Below, one piece after another: positions 1-13,433 of a stretch of DNA of 64,000 nt; the stretch's first letter is position 1; each line of letters starts with the position of its first letter. The translations under genes and the position numbers were made by a program. The notes beneath the pieces are model-generated. The model did not search any database and was not told the DNA's origin. It worked only from the letters and a program-made list of their open reading frames with translations. The DNA is from Numida meleagris (taxonomy: Eukaryota; Chordata; Aves; Galliformes; Numididae), in NCBI RefSeq assembly GCF_002078875.1, contig NC_034438.1, positions 22,271,030 through 22,335,029 on the forward strand, given 5' to 3'.

Positions 1-3000
1 AAATGGAAGAGAAATGAGGAGCTGTGCCAGCAGCTTCAGTAAGGTTCACCATGAACAACCAGCGTGGGCAAGAAGCAAAGCAGGGGCAATGTTAGACAGC
101 AGAAATTCTTCAAATATTTTGTGTCAACTTGACACTGTGGCAGCTTCATGCTTTAGAAATGACAGGAAAAATTATTGATACCTATGTCTATCTAAGTTAA
201 ACAGCTGTCAAGAAGAAAAAAGAAACAAAGCTGAAATGACACTGTTACACACCTCTGTACAAAACTATTCCCTGCAGCCATCACTGTTCTTTCATATACT
301 GTGCTAGCAAGAAAACATTTCCTAGGTGGTGAATAAACTCATTAACATTGTCCCTCTGCCTCCTTGCAGACTCGTAGACCTTTAGGCAGACACGGCCAGT
401 AGTGGTGATGGTGGTGGTGGCAGTGATGGCTACACAGTAGATGTAGGTGTTTCCAGGGAACTTCATGCCATGCCAGACTGTAGACTGTCTTTGAGGAAAG
501 GTGTCTGTTTTGAGGGTTGCAAGCCTGGAGGTGCATGGATTCAGCCTTGGCTCACCCCTATTTTGAGCCAAGTTATCATGCAATCAAATGTGAATAATGT
601 AAACCCCAACAGGCAACACGGCTGCAAAGTTTATTATGGACACAGGCAGACAGAAACGGAAAACCCTGTGCTTTATTTCCTTCTGCATGGAGTGCAATCA
701 CAAGGGCATCATGCCCTTCCTGCAAAGCCTCAGGATCTTGGTGGTGATGGGGACTTGCCTCCAGGCCAGCAAAGGAGCAAGCTGGCTGCTCTGCTCACTC
801 CACCACCTTTGTTTCATGGCCCCTTTTAGCAGTCTTCCCCTAGAGCAGTGACCGCTGCCAACTCTATAGGAAGGCTGTCATCTTTGTGGCAGAATCAGGA
901 ACAGCAAGAGAGAGTGTCTCTCCCTTCTCTTTAACTGGCATACAGCTCAGTCTATGACGAGGAATGAGAGGACTCTGATCCTGTGAGGAAGTGGGTGAAG
1001 CTGAGAGCCAGCGTTCCCAGTCACCAAACTGTTAAAGGATTGGGTTCGGCAGAGGAAGCCTTTCTGATTTAAACCAGGAGGTCCAAGTGCTGTGTGGCTA
1101 CAGCCTCTGGGTCCAGGACTGAGGTTTCCTCACAGCCGGGACAATGTGAGGAATGGGCTAATCGCTGTTCTCCTGGAAGACAGGCACCAGTTGCTTTGTC
1201 TCTGCCAGAGCTGTAAACACCAGCCTGAGCACTTTCGCAGGATGTACCAGAAGCAACAAACTGACTGTGTGACAAAAAGACCCAGAGCCCTGTTTTGATC
1301 TCTGGAGGAGAGCGAGGTCCCTTGGAACACAGACAGAGGCCTTGAGGCAGCCCAGGGCTGCAACTGTCCAGCACCGGAAGCTCTGTGAGTGGAATTGTGG
1401 GGAGGATTGTGCAGGACTGATGTAATTATAAGAACTGATAGGTTTGTGTAGCGTTTCGTTGGAAATTGTACATAAACTGCTGCAGATTTTAATGGGGAAT
1501 TTCTCCCTCTCTTGTTTCCCTGTTGGAGGAAGGGTCTCATGATCATGACTAAACTTCAGTAAAGCTTTGTAAACCTGCCCTTGGGTCCATTTCCTCCTCA
1601 GTCACAAAATGTCCTCAGTCACCTCTGTGACAACAGTGAAACAAACAGAGATCAAGGAAATCTCACTCACCATTAGGCCAATATTTTATTAAACAAAGTC
1701 TTATTGAGAGCCACTTCTTCCTGACACTCACAGATATTCTTACATTGTCGGCTCATATTTTTGTGACCCTCTCCAAGGGACTGGTAGAACCTTATTAGCA
1801 GGAGATAATTTATTTTTCTATTACCCTGTCTAAATTGTGGCACAAGGAGCAAGGGTACAAACTGTAAACACAAAGCAGCAGCTAAGTGCTCTAGTGGTCT
1901 CACTCGGTACCTTTCAGAAATCCCTGCAGAGAGACATCACCTACTGCTGCCTCACCATAAAGGCCCATCACCCACAACATGACAATTCATTTTTAATCAC
2001 AGGGAGGGAGGTAGCTGAGCTGGCAACATACAACTGCTCTGGTGCACATATTCACCCCAATATGACCTTAGCCCCCCTCACCCTCAAACCTTCCCCCATT
2101 GCTCCCCAGTACCACTCCAATGTGGTAGACCATGCCTGCAGGGTCCAGGATCAAAAACGCTGGGGAGATGCCTCTGAAACGTAGATCTGTTTCTCCTCCT
2201 GCTTCAAAATACCTGGGGCAACTGTACACTGCCATGATGCTCCTCAAAAAAAAGGGAAAATTACATTCATCCAAAAAGTCCCAGGTCATAGAACGAGTGG
2301 TTTCCATCTTAAAATGTCCCTTGCTCCCTCTGCTGGTAGTAAGAGCCATTGTGGCCCTGTGTACAGCCGGCTTTCAGCCCCGGTAGTGATTTCTTTTCCC
2401 AAGGTCGCCTACAAGAAAAATAGAAAAAGGAACAAAACGTCCTGACTCCAAATCTTATGGCCACTGCCTCCCTGTTGCTTTTGCCAATTTTATACTGTCC
2501 CACTTGCAGTGACATTCATGCTCTACAGCACAACTCTCCTCCAAAAGGAAAATCGATAGAAGCAAACACTAATTTAAAAAACAAAGCAAATGAACTTTTC
2601 AGTAACTCTAACAATTACTCAGAAAGGGCAAAAGCACTCTAGACATCAGCAACATGCTGGGTTTCTGGAGCAGTAAACACTGTGTCTGTAGTGTTCTGCT
2701 TCCCCTTGCTGCTTCTACTGTGAAAAAGTGAATGCTTAAATTGCACCTTGCTCAAGAACATTTCAAAACCTACCATTCTGAACCAGCCCAGAGAAAACAA
2801 GGGGAGCATAATAACTGTAACTACCAGATCTATTTATGTATCAGCCAGACCTATACTGCTGGATAAATATACCATACGAAAATCCCTGGGAGAAGAGCAA
2901 TTACCATAAGAGTGGCTTATCTGCATGATATTTGGTTAACAGATGAGGAGCTAAACAAACAGCGATTTCTCTTTGGCAACCTGTTCTCTTTCCTCCCTGA

Positions 3001-3560
3001 ATTACAGGATATTTTAAAACAAAAGCAAAGAAGCCTATTTTTAGATATTGGGAGTTCATGCCAGTCACCCCTTCTCCCATCCTGGGCAACTGCCACCCAG
3101 TGAAGATTTAGGGAAAATGATCATCATCGCGGGTGGGAGCACTGGCACCCTCCCACCACACAGCCACTGTGAGCAGCACCACAGCCACCACCAGGAGCCC
3201 CCAGGGGACCTTGGAAGCCAGAGGCAGTGGGCAATACCCACGTCTCCTTGGAAGTAATGGCAGAAGTCCTGCTGCATTCAGTCAGGTCAAAGCATAACCA
3301 GATCTCTCACTTTTCCAGAGGAGCTCACCCTGCCTCGCCTGCCGCCTCACTCACCAGGTAAACCTGGGCATGATGATTTACCACAGGGAGAAGAAGACAC
3401 TGCTGCTGGTGGTCAGGGGTGATGGAGTCAACATCAAAGGAGAGCCCACATGGTTGCATGGAGCAGACCAGGAGCCAGCAATGGCAGAAAGGTAATTCAG
3501 CTCTTTTTTGGGAAAAAAATCCCCATGGAAAGCACTCAAGTGTGTAAAATTTACACCTGG
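1..3560. other. intergenic, no gene recognised
   Basis: Open frames here are short and overlap on both strands. None shows a recognisable domain, and no chain of exons with consistent splice sites was found. I also saw no recognisable repeat family. The stretch lies far upstream of SLC30A5, in what is a gene-poor interval in other vertebrates. Diverged old repeats or conserved non-coding elements would not be visible without alignment. Confidence 0.5.
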
Positions 3561-3586
3561 GTTTTTTTTGTTTGTTTTGTTTTTTG

Positions 3587-3617
<31 letters not shown>

Positions 3618-3648
3618 TGTTTTTGTTTTTGTTTTTGTTTTTGTTTTG
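3561..3648. repeat. T-rich simple repeat, (GTTTT)n to (GTTTTT)n
   Basis: Tandem units of G followed by four or five T fill this stretch, with an irregular first part and a very regular (GTTTTT) run from about 3601. The open frames across it on both strands consist of Phe/Val/Cys or Lys/Thr repeats and are artefacts of the repeat. Confidence 0.9.
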
Positions 3649-6600
3649 CTAGAAGCCTGGCCACAGGGTATGTCAATGAAGAAAATTAGAAAAAAATCTC
3701 TTTTGGAAAAAAAGAACTGTGCCATCTCAAAAACATTGCCTTCACATTAAGGGTGTATTTCTCTTTTACAGCTAAACAAAATCCTGCCCAATTGTGAACT
3801 ATTTAGTAGTTCATATTATGTTATTTGCATTAAGCTGGGGATAACAGAATTTCTCTGTGGAGGCTCACACAGATATTTCATGAGTTTCCTTTTTTCCCCC
3901 ATTTTATTTTCAAGTTTTCTATGTGCAAAACATAATGGTTTGTTTTTGTCTTTTCCCAGAAAGAGAAAATGATCCTGATTCAAAGCAGCATTGAAATACA
4001 AGGCTCTGCCAGATGTTACATAAACAATGATGTAATGCCAAAGTATTTCATTACACATGCAGCTCTGTTCTTCAGCCCAGAAGTGATTTATTACATTTTG
4101 TCAATCCCATTTTATGTACCCACATCATTTTTACATCATTTTTCTTCATGACATTGTTACATTCTCACAGAAGCACATAGAGATAACATGATAACAGTGC
4201 AGGCAATGAAGTTAGCATTTTAAAAATAATGTTACTAATAAATAAATATACCAGTGAGGGGGAAATGGTCTGTCTGAGAGAGTGAAAAGTAAATTTACCT
4301 TTGAATAATCTGATGGGGGGAAGAGGCCATAGTTCCAACAAGAAAACCGAGGTTGTATCCTCTTGAAGCATCTTCTGCCTTCATGCAGAACAGTGAGAAA
4401 ATGCCTCTCTTGCCTCTTTTCAGCTTAATCTCACATTCTCTTTGTTTTGCTAATGTGTTCTGTGTGCTGCCAGCTAGATCTGATACACCAGCTGCTTGGT
4501 CAGAAAGATTCATCAGCGAGTGCAAGAAGATCAGTACTTAAAATCTGTTTTGACTCTGAAATTATCAATCCTTAGGATATGTTAGCTTTTTCATTTTCTG
4601 ATCTTCCACCAAGATTTGTTAGGAAAAGCACACCCAGCAACATCGCTTGATACAAAGAGAAAAGGAATTCCAGAAACAATAAGATGAAAAGATATAACGG
4701 TTGTGCCAAAATAATGCAGCAGGATACTTAAAAGATGCAGTCCTACAGGAATATGGTTGAAGAAAATAACCCATCTGGTGAGCTGGATGCCAAAAATCCT
4801 GTTAGATGACTGAAGCAGAGAAGATACCTTTCCTAGCAGGCAGCCATTAAACTGCATAATGCAAAATGATGCAGTGAGAAGCTGCAGTTGGTAATAATTT
4901 GAGATGTCCCTGTTCCAAGGAACACGGGGCCAAATACTGCTTTTGCTATGTCACTAAAGAATCAAAGAAATCTACTGTTTTAAATGACATGTCCCTCTTC
5001 GACATACAAAAGGCATATTTTGTCTTTTAAGCAGAGTCTCTGCAGGACAGTATTTATTACTCAGTGGTTAAGTGTTGTCAGAATACTTAAGTATATGCTT
5101 AATTCTTACTAATTTCAACGGTGAAGCACATGCTCAGAGATTTGGCTAAAGCAAAGCTTCCTTCTCCCATTCTTTGTGATATGATTGGGCCCTATTTCAA
5201 AGCCCATACAAAGCTGTCTGAGGCCACCCACTGACTGCATGCACTGTATCTTGGATTTCAATGCAGAGTACTCAGCCTACCCAAAAACATCAATGTTTTG
5301 CAGAGAAAATTCTATGCTTACAAATAGCTGAGCGTTTCCAGGATCTGGATGCCAAAAGTAAGCTGTTCAGAAGGGAAACTTTGCTTTCTGCTCCAGGACA
5401 CCTCTCAGTAGATTTCTGGTCCACAGCATACTCTTATTGTCTAAAGACAGTGTAGAGATAAGCTGGGGTTTATTTTGATTCCCTGCATGTGTTTCAGACA
5501 ATTCCTAATTAACACTGTAGTTGTGTTAGCAGGCTGGGACTAGTTTCTGTTCCTCAAGTGATGAAACTCAACTTTCCACTGAAGGTAAGCAGAGAGTAGA
5601 GGTGGAAAAACTTCAAGATACCACACCTTTTCCATCTTCAGTTAACGTTAGATCTTGCCAAGTAGAATCTTTTTTTAAAAATCAAACTTTTCTACAGTTA
5701 TTGTTTATTTGTTCATAAAACACAGACTCAAGCAGCCACAGTGCTGCCATTAGTTCAGAAGAGGGGTATGTGGGCAAAGGCAGGCACAGAAAAGGGAAAG
5801 GACTTGCCAAAGCTATGCAGAAGATGAATGGCAGAGCCAGAAACAAAGCCTGGTCTCCCAAGCCCCTAGCTACTACAGTGAAATGTCAACAGAGAGCAGA
5901 GCTTATCTCTTTGGAGTAACATCATGCATAATGCTCATGGATAGTTTAAGATGTTCAGTCTCTTAACCAGAATGCATCTCCAGGTGCTCGGCGGCTAGTG
6001 CCTCAGCTGCAGGTAAGGCATCAAGAGACCAGATATAAGGCACATTTCTGGCAGAGGCATGAAGAGCCCACAGACTCTCTTGCCAGACTTCAAGGCCAGT
6101 GAAGGGAGCACACTCCCCTCTCGTGTTCAGAGGTGTAGATGGAGAGTGATCTGGGCAAGGTCCATGGGGTGACATCTGTGTTTGGGGAGGAGGAACATGG
6201 TGCATGGAAAGTGAACGTGGGCTGAGGTTTTACTTGCCTCCTCACCTCAAGAAATTGTTCACAGAGCTCATCAGGCTCTAAGGACGTTCCCATGGCTTGA
6301 CTTAGAAGATGCCACTGCTTTTTCTTTGGAGGGGAATGAGGAAGGACTAGGCTCAGCTGTCTCACAAAAGCCTAAGTATCTGAAAGCACCCAGCAGTGCA
6401 ACATAACTACGCTCTCAAACTTGTCCTGCAAGAGGACACACAAAAATGAAGAAAGAACATTCAAGGAGCCAGGGCATACACAGGGATGCAACACCTCTGT
6501 GGATGCAGGCTCCTTTTCACATCGAAGTCCAAAAAAAATGGGTGGGGAGGGTGCTGTTATCTAACTAGCCATGAGATTCAAACTGGGGCAAATAGCAGTT

Positions 6601-7448
6601 TGATTTCTTTTCAGATAAAAGAGAAGTTATAAATGAGAATTTTATCTTGCATGGAGGCATGACAAAGTATGAGACAGAATCCTTCTTGATTACAATCTTC
6701 CATCATTTTGATTTTATAATTACTGAATGGAATCAATCAGCTTTCAATTGTTACCTTGGCGAAAGATTAAAACATCATTACTTGTCATACATATTTCACA
6801 CTTTAGCAAATTTTAATAAACTGAATGCATGAGAAATGGTCATATTATCTTTCATGGCACTGGGATGCTAATGACATTTCTATTGATTTTAATTCACATT
6901 TGTTGGTCAAAATTACTCAAATTCAGGCAAGGCATGGGGTCCCATAATCAACACTAGCAAATGAAGACTGCTGAGCACTGAAATGGCTAAAATGGAATCA
7001 TTAATCAGAAATATCATAAAATAATTGCCAATGAGCTAGGGAGGTTTTATCTTCCTAATGATCATCCTTTATGGCATATTGATCTGTACATAGCCAGTAC
7101 GTGTTGGTGGTCTCTCTGTGAGAGTGTTAAGGAGAGCACCACAAAGTAGATGACAGAAGACGAAAACAGAAAGGCATCTTGGGCAGACTTGCCTGTCAGT
7201 CCAAGAGCCAGGACAGCCACTTTTACCACCCTAAAAGTATGGTAGGAAGCCAGGATGCCTCCTCACAGAGCCAGCTTTGGCTGCTTTGGCAGAGACCTTT
7301 TGCTTACGGTGCTCATTTCCTCATTCCGCCAGGATGAGCCCTTTAGACCTACAGACCACCCAGGCTGGGCACTGAATGGCAGCATCCTCTGCTAAATCCC
7401 AACTTCCAGCTGTTATGGCTGTAGTGGCAGAACTACAATTCTATGTAT
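3649..7448. other. intergenic, no gene recognised
   Basis: AT-rich sequence with only short, unrecognised open frames on either strand. No CR1 tail, LTR ends, tRNA-like or CpG-island sequence was seen. Confidence 0.5.
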
Positions 7449-7453
7449 GATGG

Positions 7454-8022
7454 TGTTATGGTTTTGTGATTTTTTGTTGTCGGTATTCCACATCATTACA
7501 TCATGTAAGGTACGGGCAGTTAAAGAGTTAATCCCCTGGTTACTGCAAACTACCTTTTTTGGTGTGGCCCTCTGAGGGGGGGGGGAGGCGGTGCACGCCC
7601 CAGGGGTCTTTGCGTTGGAGGGGGTGGTGAAGCCGCATGGGCGACGCGGGATCTGTTTTTCCCAGCCCAGCGGAGAAAGCACGTGGTCCTCCTGCAGTTT
7701 ACTGTGTAAGATTTTCAGCCTGTAGACCCTCTATCATAATTCTACTTGCCTCATTTTGATATATTTAGTAAAATTAGTTGTTCCTCCTCAGATCGGTGCC
7801 ACTGTTTTTGTGTTAGATCCGTCTACGGGTCCCTCTTCCCTTTGGTTTTCCCAGGTTGCAGCTCCACGGCTTCTCTGCCGCTTTAGCCGCCGGACCCCTC
7901 GGGGAGGGCCGGCCCCTACTCGCCGGCAATTTTTTTTTCCTTCCTCTTTTTCTCGTTTTTTTTTTTTCTTTCGGGCCTGTCCCCCTTGTCACGGACACAG
8001 ACCCTTAGATAATACCGTGACA
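7454..8022. mobile_element. solo LTR of an endogenous retrovirus-like element
   Basis: The 569-bp element starts TGTTATGG and ends CCGTGACA, so it has the TG...CA ends and short imperfect inverted termini (TGTTA/TGACA) of LTRs. It is flanked by a perfect 5-bp duplication GATGG at 7449-7453 and 8023-8027. No internal gag/pol/env coding sequence is present, so this is a solo LTR left by recombination between two LTRs. The interior is GC-rich (about 7560-7640 and 7860-7920) with long T/C runs near 7930-7970. A 5-bp duplication is seen in several retrovirus classes, so I do not assign a family. Orientation was not determined. Confidence 0.75.
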
Positions 8023-8027
8023 GATGG

Positions 8028-11000
8028 ATCTTCTTTCTGCTGTGCCAGTCTGGTCCATGCAAGGCCATGACACCTCTCCAATAAATAAATAAAGGTGGAA
8101 CATTCACCAGACACTGTGGACCTCAGGGGTGTCTCTTCCATGTGAGCTACAGTAACTCATGGGCCTGGTCAAGGCACACACATCCTCCTCATACCAAAAA
8201 CCTTTGAGGAAACAGTGAGGATGACACAACAACCTTATAAAAATTCACAGTGTAATTCTGTGATTCTTACGCTTATAACATGGTATCTTCTTTTATCACT
8301 GTTTGCATAGTAAGACCACGACTTTGTTGGCTCCTCTGGATTTTCCTGTGTGCTTGTACACACAGTAGAAGTGGAACAAACCTCCAGTTTTTGTGGGTTG
8401 CTCTAAATACTTGTTACAAATTATAGAACAATCTGCTTCTCTTACCACAAACACCATGATTAAACCAACAGTCCAAGCTATCCAACTAAACTAAATAACC
8501 CTGTCAATGTAGACGAACAGACATACTCAGTATTCCTGAAAGTCAGGCCGAATTGACACACCAACAGAACCAGTAATTTAACCTGAAGGCCTCTGTTCTG
8601 GAAATCTAGTCAAACCAGCACTTTTATGCTGAATCATATTTTGATATTTAAACTAATATCAGTGTTTTCCAATTCTAAGCAGGACTTAAGAGCAAGATGA
8701 TGTAATTAGGTCTCAAATTACTCAGAGTTCATTACTATTATCAACACACTTTAGAATATTTACTAATATACTCTCAAATGTTATAAATAATTAAAACTTA
8801 AATACATTTGTCGAATTAATAGAGCACTTTTTATGATATATTTTTTCATTCTTCTCCTGTGGTCCAATATTGGGATGCTATTAGCCTAGAATCCTGCAAG
8901 CTTTTAAAAATCACCTTGGAGAAAGCTCTTGAGAAGTGCAATTAACACCAGTATATCACAGTCTTAATGCTGAGCACATGCAGAAGTTCTTGAAAGACCA
9001 AGATTCAGTTTTCTTGCCTGCCACTGATCTTCTTGAGTTCCTGTGGCAGCCAATGGAGCAGGTAGGTTTAACGCTTTGTAGAGCAACCCAAGCCCTTTAT
9101 TAACACATGAACTCACAAACACATGCAAGTCATCAGCTTACAGCAGAATCTTGCCAGTCAGGGTTCACATCACTGGAATTGTAATTTAGCTGACTTACCA
9201 GCAGATCTCTACTATTATCATCAGAAACATTGTCTCTCTTCTCATCATCACCAGAAGTAAACTTGATGCCTGAGTTTATGTCTAGTAGTGGTACTACACA
9301 TCATGTTTTAAATGTGCTTAATGCAAAACAGCATGTTTAGTAGTGTCCTTAAATAATGTGTGTTTGTACTCATGGTGCTGTGTGTTTTGTGTCAGAAGTC
9401 TCCAGCACAGCAGGTATGAATGTGGTGTTGCATCTCTTTAGAAAATGCTGCAATTCGAGATCCAGCTTTAACAGGGCAGAGGATGTATACCTGCTGTGGA
9501 GTTCCTTAGAAACCATGTTCCATCCTGTTACAAAGTGTATGCACACACATAACTAATCAACAGGACCTGCACTAATAATTGCTAACTCATTTGCAATGTA
9601 TATAGTATAGTAGCAGGTAAAATAGATAATGTCCATCCTTAACTGCAAATGATTTAACTACATAGAGAAATACAGTGTGTTCCTTGGTATATTCTTGCTG
9701 AAAACAGGTACAAATTCCCCGTTGCCCCTCCATCATAGAGATTATCTGTCATTCAGTGAATCTAGCTCCTCCAAGAACAATGTTGTGAGCACAGAAAAGC
9801 CAGGGTTTGAGTCTCACTTCTACAATACACGATACTGAATGAAATCCAAAGGTATCAGGAGAAACTAGAGGGATCTCTTCTAAAGTTTAGCACAGATGAG
9901 TAGACTTACACTGACAACGGGAACTGCAAACCTAAGAAAGACACGCACAAGGCTGCACTGGCTAAAAGTCTGACACTTAAGTGTTTTAAAAATGTATCAG
10001 GATTGAGTGCATCTCACTGCGTCATGTTACAGGCACCGTATTTCAAGGCTATTCACATCAAGTTTTCTTGATATTTTCTCTCTTCTACAGGTCATATCTC
10101 CCAAGGCATACATGTAAACATCAGTAACATATCAAAAGCCAATGCATATTTTAAGATCCAATCCTACTAAAGCTTAAATACAAATATACCTAACAGGACA
10201 ATCAAATGGATCTTGAAGCCATAAAGAAGGGAATCATAGAAACATCCACTGCTTTGGACCAGCAACACCAAAAATTATAAGCATGGATTGCAAATATTAA
10301 TCTTGTCCCACTCAAAGACTATAAAACATGCTTCCCTTGTCCACCTGCACTTCTTGAGAATGGGAGATACAATAACCCCCAACTGCTTCAGCAGAAGTAC
10401 ACACACGTTTCTTGACATTTCTTCATGCTTAAAAATTGCTTTTCTAAACAAAGTTGCTTATGCATTTGCCTTCAGTTTAAGGCCCCAGGCAAACTGTCCC
10501 AAGCAACTTGTTCACATCCGTAAAATCAAAAAATTCTGGACTCTGTATTTCCTTAGTAACTGGTGAGCAGCCAGGAAAACATTCTCACACATCAACTCAC
10601 AGGATTTCACGTCTTCACAGGAAAACATGGCACTACAAAAAGAAAACTACACTAACTCACCAGGAAGTGAGCAGCATTTTTCTTCTGATGATAGTGTCTC
10701 TGGAACAGTCAGGCACAAGAAGAGACAGTAAGTTTTATCCTACTGAGGATCTGTTGATTAATTGCTTCTTAATAGTCAAGGTCATTTACAACATATCCAA
10801 CATGACTGATGCAACATATTGCGGTAATAGTCTCAAAACAGAGGGACATCAAAAATGAGCCTCGAGGACAGAATTCTCCCTTTCCTATTCCCAATAATGG
10901 TCATTTATAAAGCTACAATAAGCCTTCAACTGCACCTTGAAAACCAAATTTAAACACAGGGGCTCTACTTGCAAAGGGAATACAGAAAAGTTTACTTTCT

Positions 11001-11585
11001 GTATGTTTCAAGATGCAGAGGCTCCTTATCACTGCAAAAAAATAAAATAAAATTACAGCAGAGATACAAAACCAATAAAGCAGATAAATTTGGAGTTGAG
11101 GAATCACTCCTAGACTACATCAGTCCCTAGGAGAATAAAATGTGTTGCTAAACTAAAGCCTCATTAAGATGTCATGTACTCTTCCTGTTTTCCTTTCCAT
11201 GGTCACTGATTATCAGGGTTTCTCCTTTCTATTCGGTTCCTTTTTAATATCTTGCTCAAAGAGGATGGAATATTGGCTCTAGAGACAGCATGAAATTTTC
11301 CATTTACTTCATCAGGGCCCAGACCTCACACTCTAAGTTTCTTTTGCCTGTGGTTTGGCACAGCCCTGTGATGCTCCTTCTACCCTCCACCACTGCTTTC
11401 CATCTGCATCCCCAAATCTCTGTCTAACAGATAACTCCAAAGCCCCATCAGCAGCAAGAAATTTCTACTTTTTACTGAGCATATAGCTCATATACATATA
11501 CGTGTACAGATGGGGATGCAGATATGGCTGTCAATACGTATGCACAAATTTATATCTCTAACACCAAAGAGGGAATGTACATACA
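8028..11585. other. intergenic, no gene recognised
   Basis: AT-rich non-coding sequence. Open frames are short and show no domain. I see no LTR ends, CR1 tail or RNA gene here. Confidence 0.5.
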
Positions 11586-12493
11586 CAGATGACACCAAGC
11601 TGGCAGGAAGTGTCGATCTGCCTGGGGGTAGCGAGGCCCTACAGGGAGATCTGGACAGGCTGGATCTCTGGGCTGAAGCCAACGGGATGAGGTTCAACAA
11701 GACCAAGTGCCGGGTCCTGCACTTTGGCCACAACAACCCCAGGCAATGCTACAGGCTTGGGGCAGAGTGGCTGGAAGACTGTGTGGAAGAAACGAACATG
11801 GGGGTATTGGTTGACGCTTGGCTGAGCGTGAGCCAGCAGTGTGCCCAGGTGGCCAAGAAGGCCAATGGCATCCTGGCTTGTATCAGAAATAGTGTTGCCA
11901 GTAGGAGTAGGGAAGTCATTCTCCCTCTGTACTCAGCCCTAGTGAGGCCCCACCTCGAGTACTGTGTCCAGTTTTGGGCCCCTCACTGCAAGAAAGACAT
12001 GGAGGCCCTGGAACGTGTTCAGAGGAGGGCGACGAAGCTGGTGAGGGGTCTGGAGCACAGGCCTTATGAGGAGCGGCTGAGGGAGCTGGGATTGTTCAGT
12101 CTGGAGAAGAGGAGGCTCAGGGGAGACCTCATCGCTCTCTGTAACTACCTGAAGGGAGGTTGTAGTGAGCTGGGGGTTAGCCTCTTCTCTCTTCTAACTA
12201 GTGACAGGACGAGGGGGAATGGCTTCAAGTTGCGCCAGGGGAGATTTAGGCTGGACATTAGGAAATACTACTTTTCTGAAAGAGTGGTCAGGCGCTGGAA
12301 TGGGCTGTCCAGGGAGGTGGTGGAGTCACCGTCCCTGGAGGTGTTCAAGAAACGTTTAGATATAGCGTTGGGAGACATGGTTTAGTGGGGTTATTGGTGG
12401 TAGGTGGACGGTTGGACTGGATGATCTTGTAGGTCTTTTCCAACCTGGCTAATTCTATGATTCTATGATTCTGTGATTCTATGATTCTATGAT
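11586..12493 (+). mobile_element. CR1 LINE, young 5'-truncated copy with intact 3' end
   Basis: An open frame to 12385 encodes the C-terminal part of the CR1 ORF2 reverse transcriptase, starting just after the catalytic FADD motif (residues DDTKLAG onward) and ending at ALGDMV. The 3' UTR follows and ends in ATTCTATG/ATTCTGTG tandem units (about 12450-12493), the normal CR1 terminus. The 5' part was lost on insertion, as usual for CR1. The reading frame is undamaged and nearly identical to the minus-strand copy at 18094-19271, so insertion was fairly recent. This is not a host gene. Confidence 0.93.
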
Positions 12494-12924
12494 ACACCTA
12501 AACTTGAGAGGCTCTCATTTCGTATGGTCCCAACATCTGTCCAGTTGTGGACTGACATGAGTTCATCACCAACATATATTATAGCCATAATGCACTTTCA
12601 GCATTTTCATAGACATATGTGGAAGTGTCAGTTGTGTTGCTGTTATGTATTGTTAAAGAACCTATAAATGCCTTATGACTCAAGGATCTCCAGCCAGAAG
12701 AGAAGAGCTTAAAAATGGAACAAAATTGCTATTCATAATTTAAATGGACAGCACTGCCATTTGAAAAATGCTTTTCAATTTGAAGTTTATTAACAGGAAA
12801 TTAGGAGTTCTCCCATCAGATTGTTATTGTTTACTTTATAATGAAAACTAACAAACAACATAAAAATATTATCAGCACAAATGCCTGATAGACCCAGAAA
12901 TAAATTAAACCACTTTATTATAAT
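12494..12924. other. AT-rich spacer between two mobile elements
   Basis: Non-coding AT-rich sequence between the CR1 3' tail and the mariner relic. Nothing recognised. Confidence 0.5.
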
Positions 12925-13433
12925 TTTTACCCCCCACTGTCTGTCGGTGGTATGGCAGTAGAGGTTGAACCTTCCCACCAGTATTCCATTACATCTTGTT
13001 GCCGTGTGACAGATGGCAGCAGAGGGGCACTCTGACAAAGAGGTGTCTGACAGGGAAGTGCATATGAAGCAAAGATGTGGCACTGAATTGCTCCATGCAG
13101 AAAAAAATGGCACCCATTCACATTCATTGATGCTTGCTGAACATATATGGAGACCAGACAGTGGACATGAGCACAGTGAGGCAGTGAGTGGTGCATTTCA
13201 GCACTAGTGACAACAACTGAGTGTCACCTCTCATGGTACAGATTTGTGGCAGTGCAGCATGCAAGCTTTTGCTCCTCACTTGTGAAAATGCACAGCTAAT
13301 GGTGGTGACTGTTGAAAAACAGTGTTTCATAGCTGAGAATTTGCTCTATCACAGTGCTATTGTGCTCTTTGTATCAGTTGTAGTTTCCAGGAAAATAAAA
13401 TAGGAGGCATTTCTTTCAGAGCAACCTACATTC
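12925..13433 (+). mobile_element. mariner-type DNA transposon relic
   Basis: This segment is clearly related over its length to the mariner inside the hAT element at about 37024-37569, sharing a GTCGGTGGTATGGCAGTAGA stretch and the same order of motifs. Its 3' end (AGGAGGCAT...TTTCAGAGCAACCTACA, about 13403-13433) is the terminal inverted repeat of that family. The 5' terminal repeat is missing. The transposase frame is broken and only fragments remain, such as VTVEKQCFIAENLL. Unlike the other two copies it is not embedded in a hAT element. Confidence 0.7.

Noticed and set aside
3450..3750. Open frames with Phe/Val or Lys/Thr repeats
   Set aside because: Translations of the (GTTTTT)n repeat.
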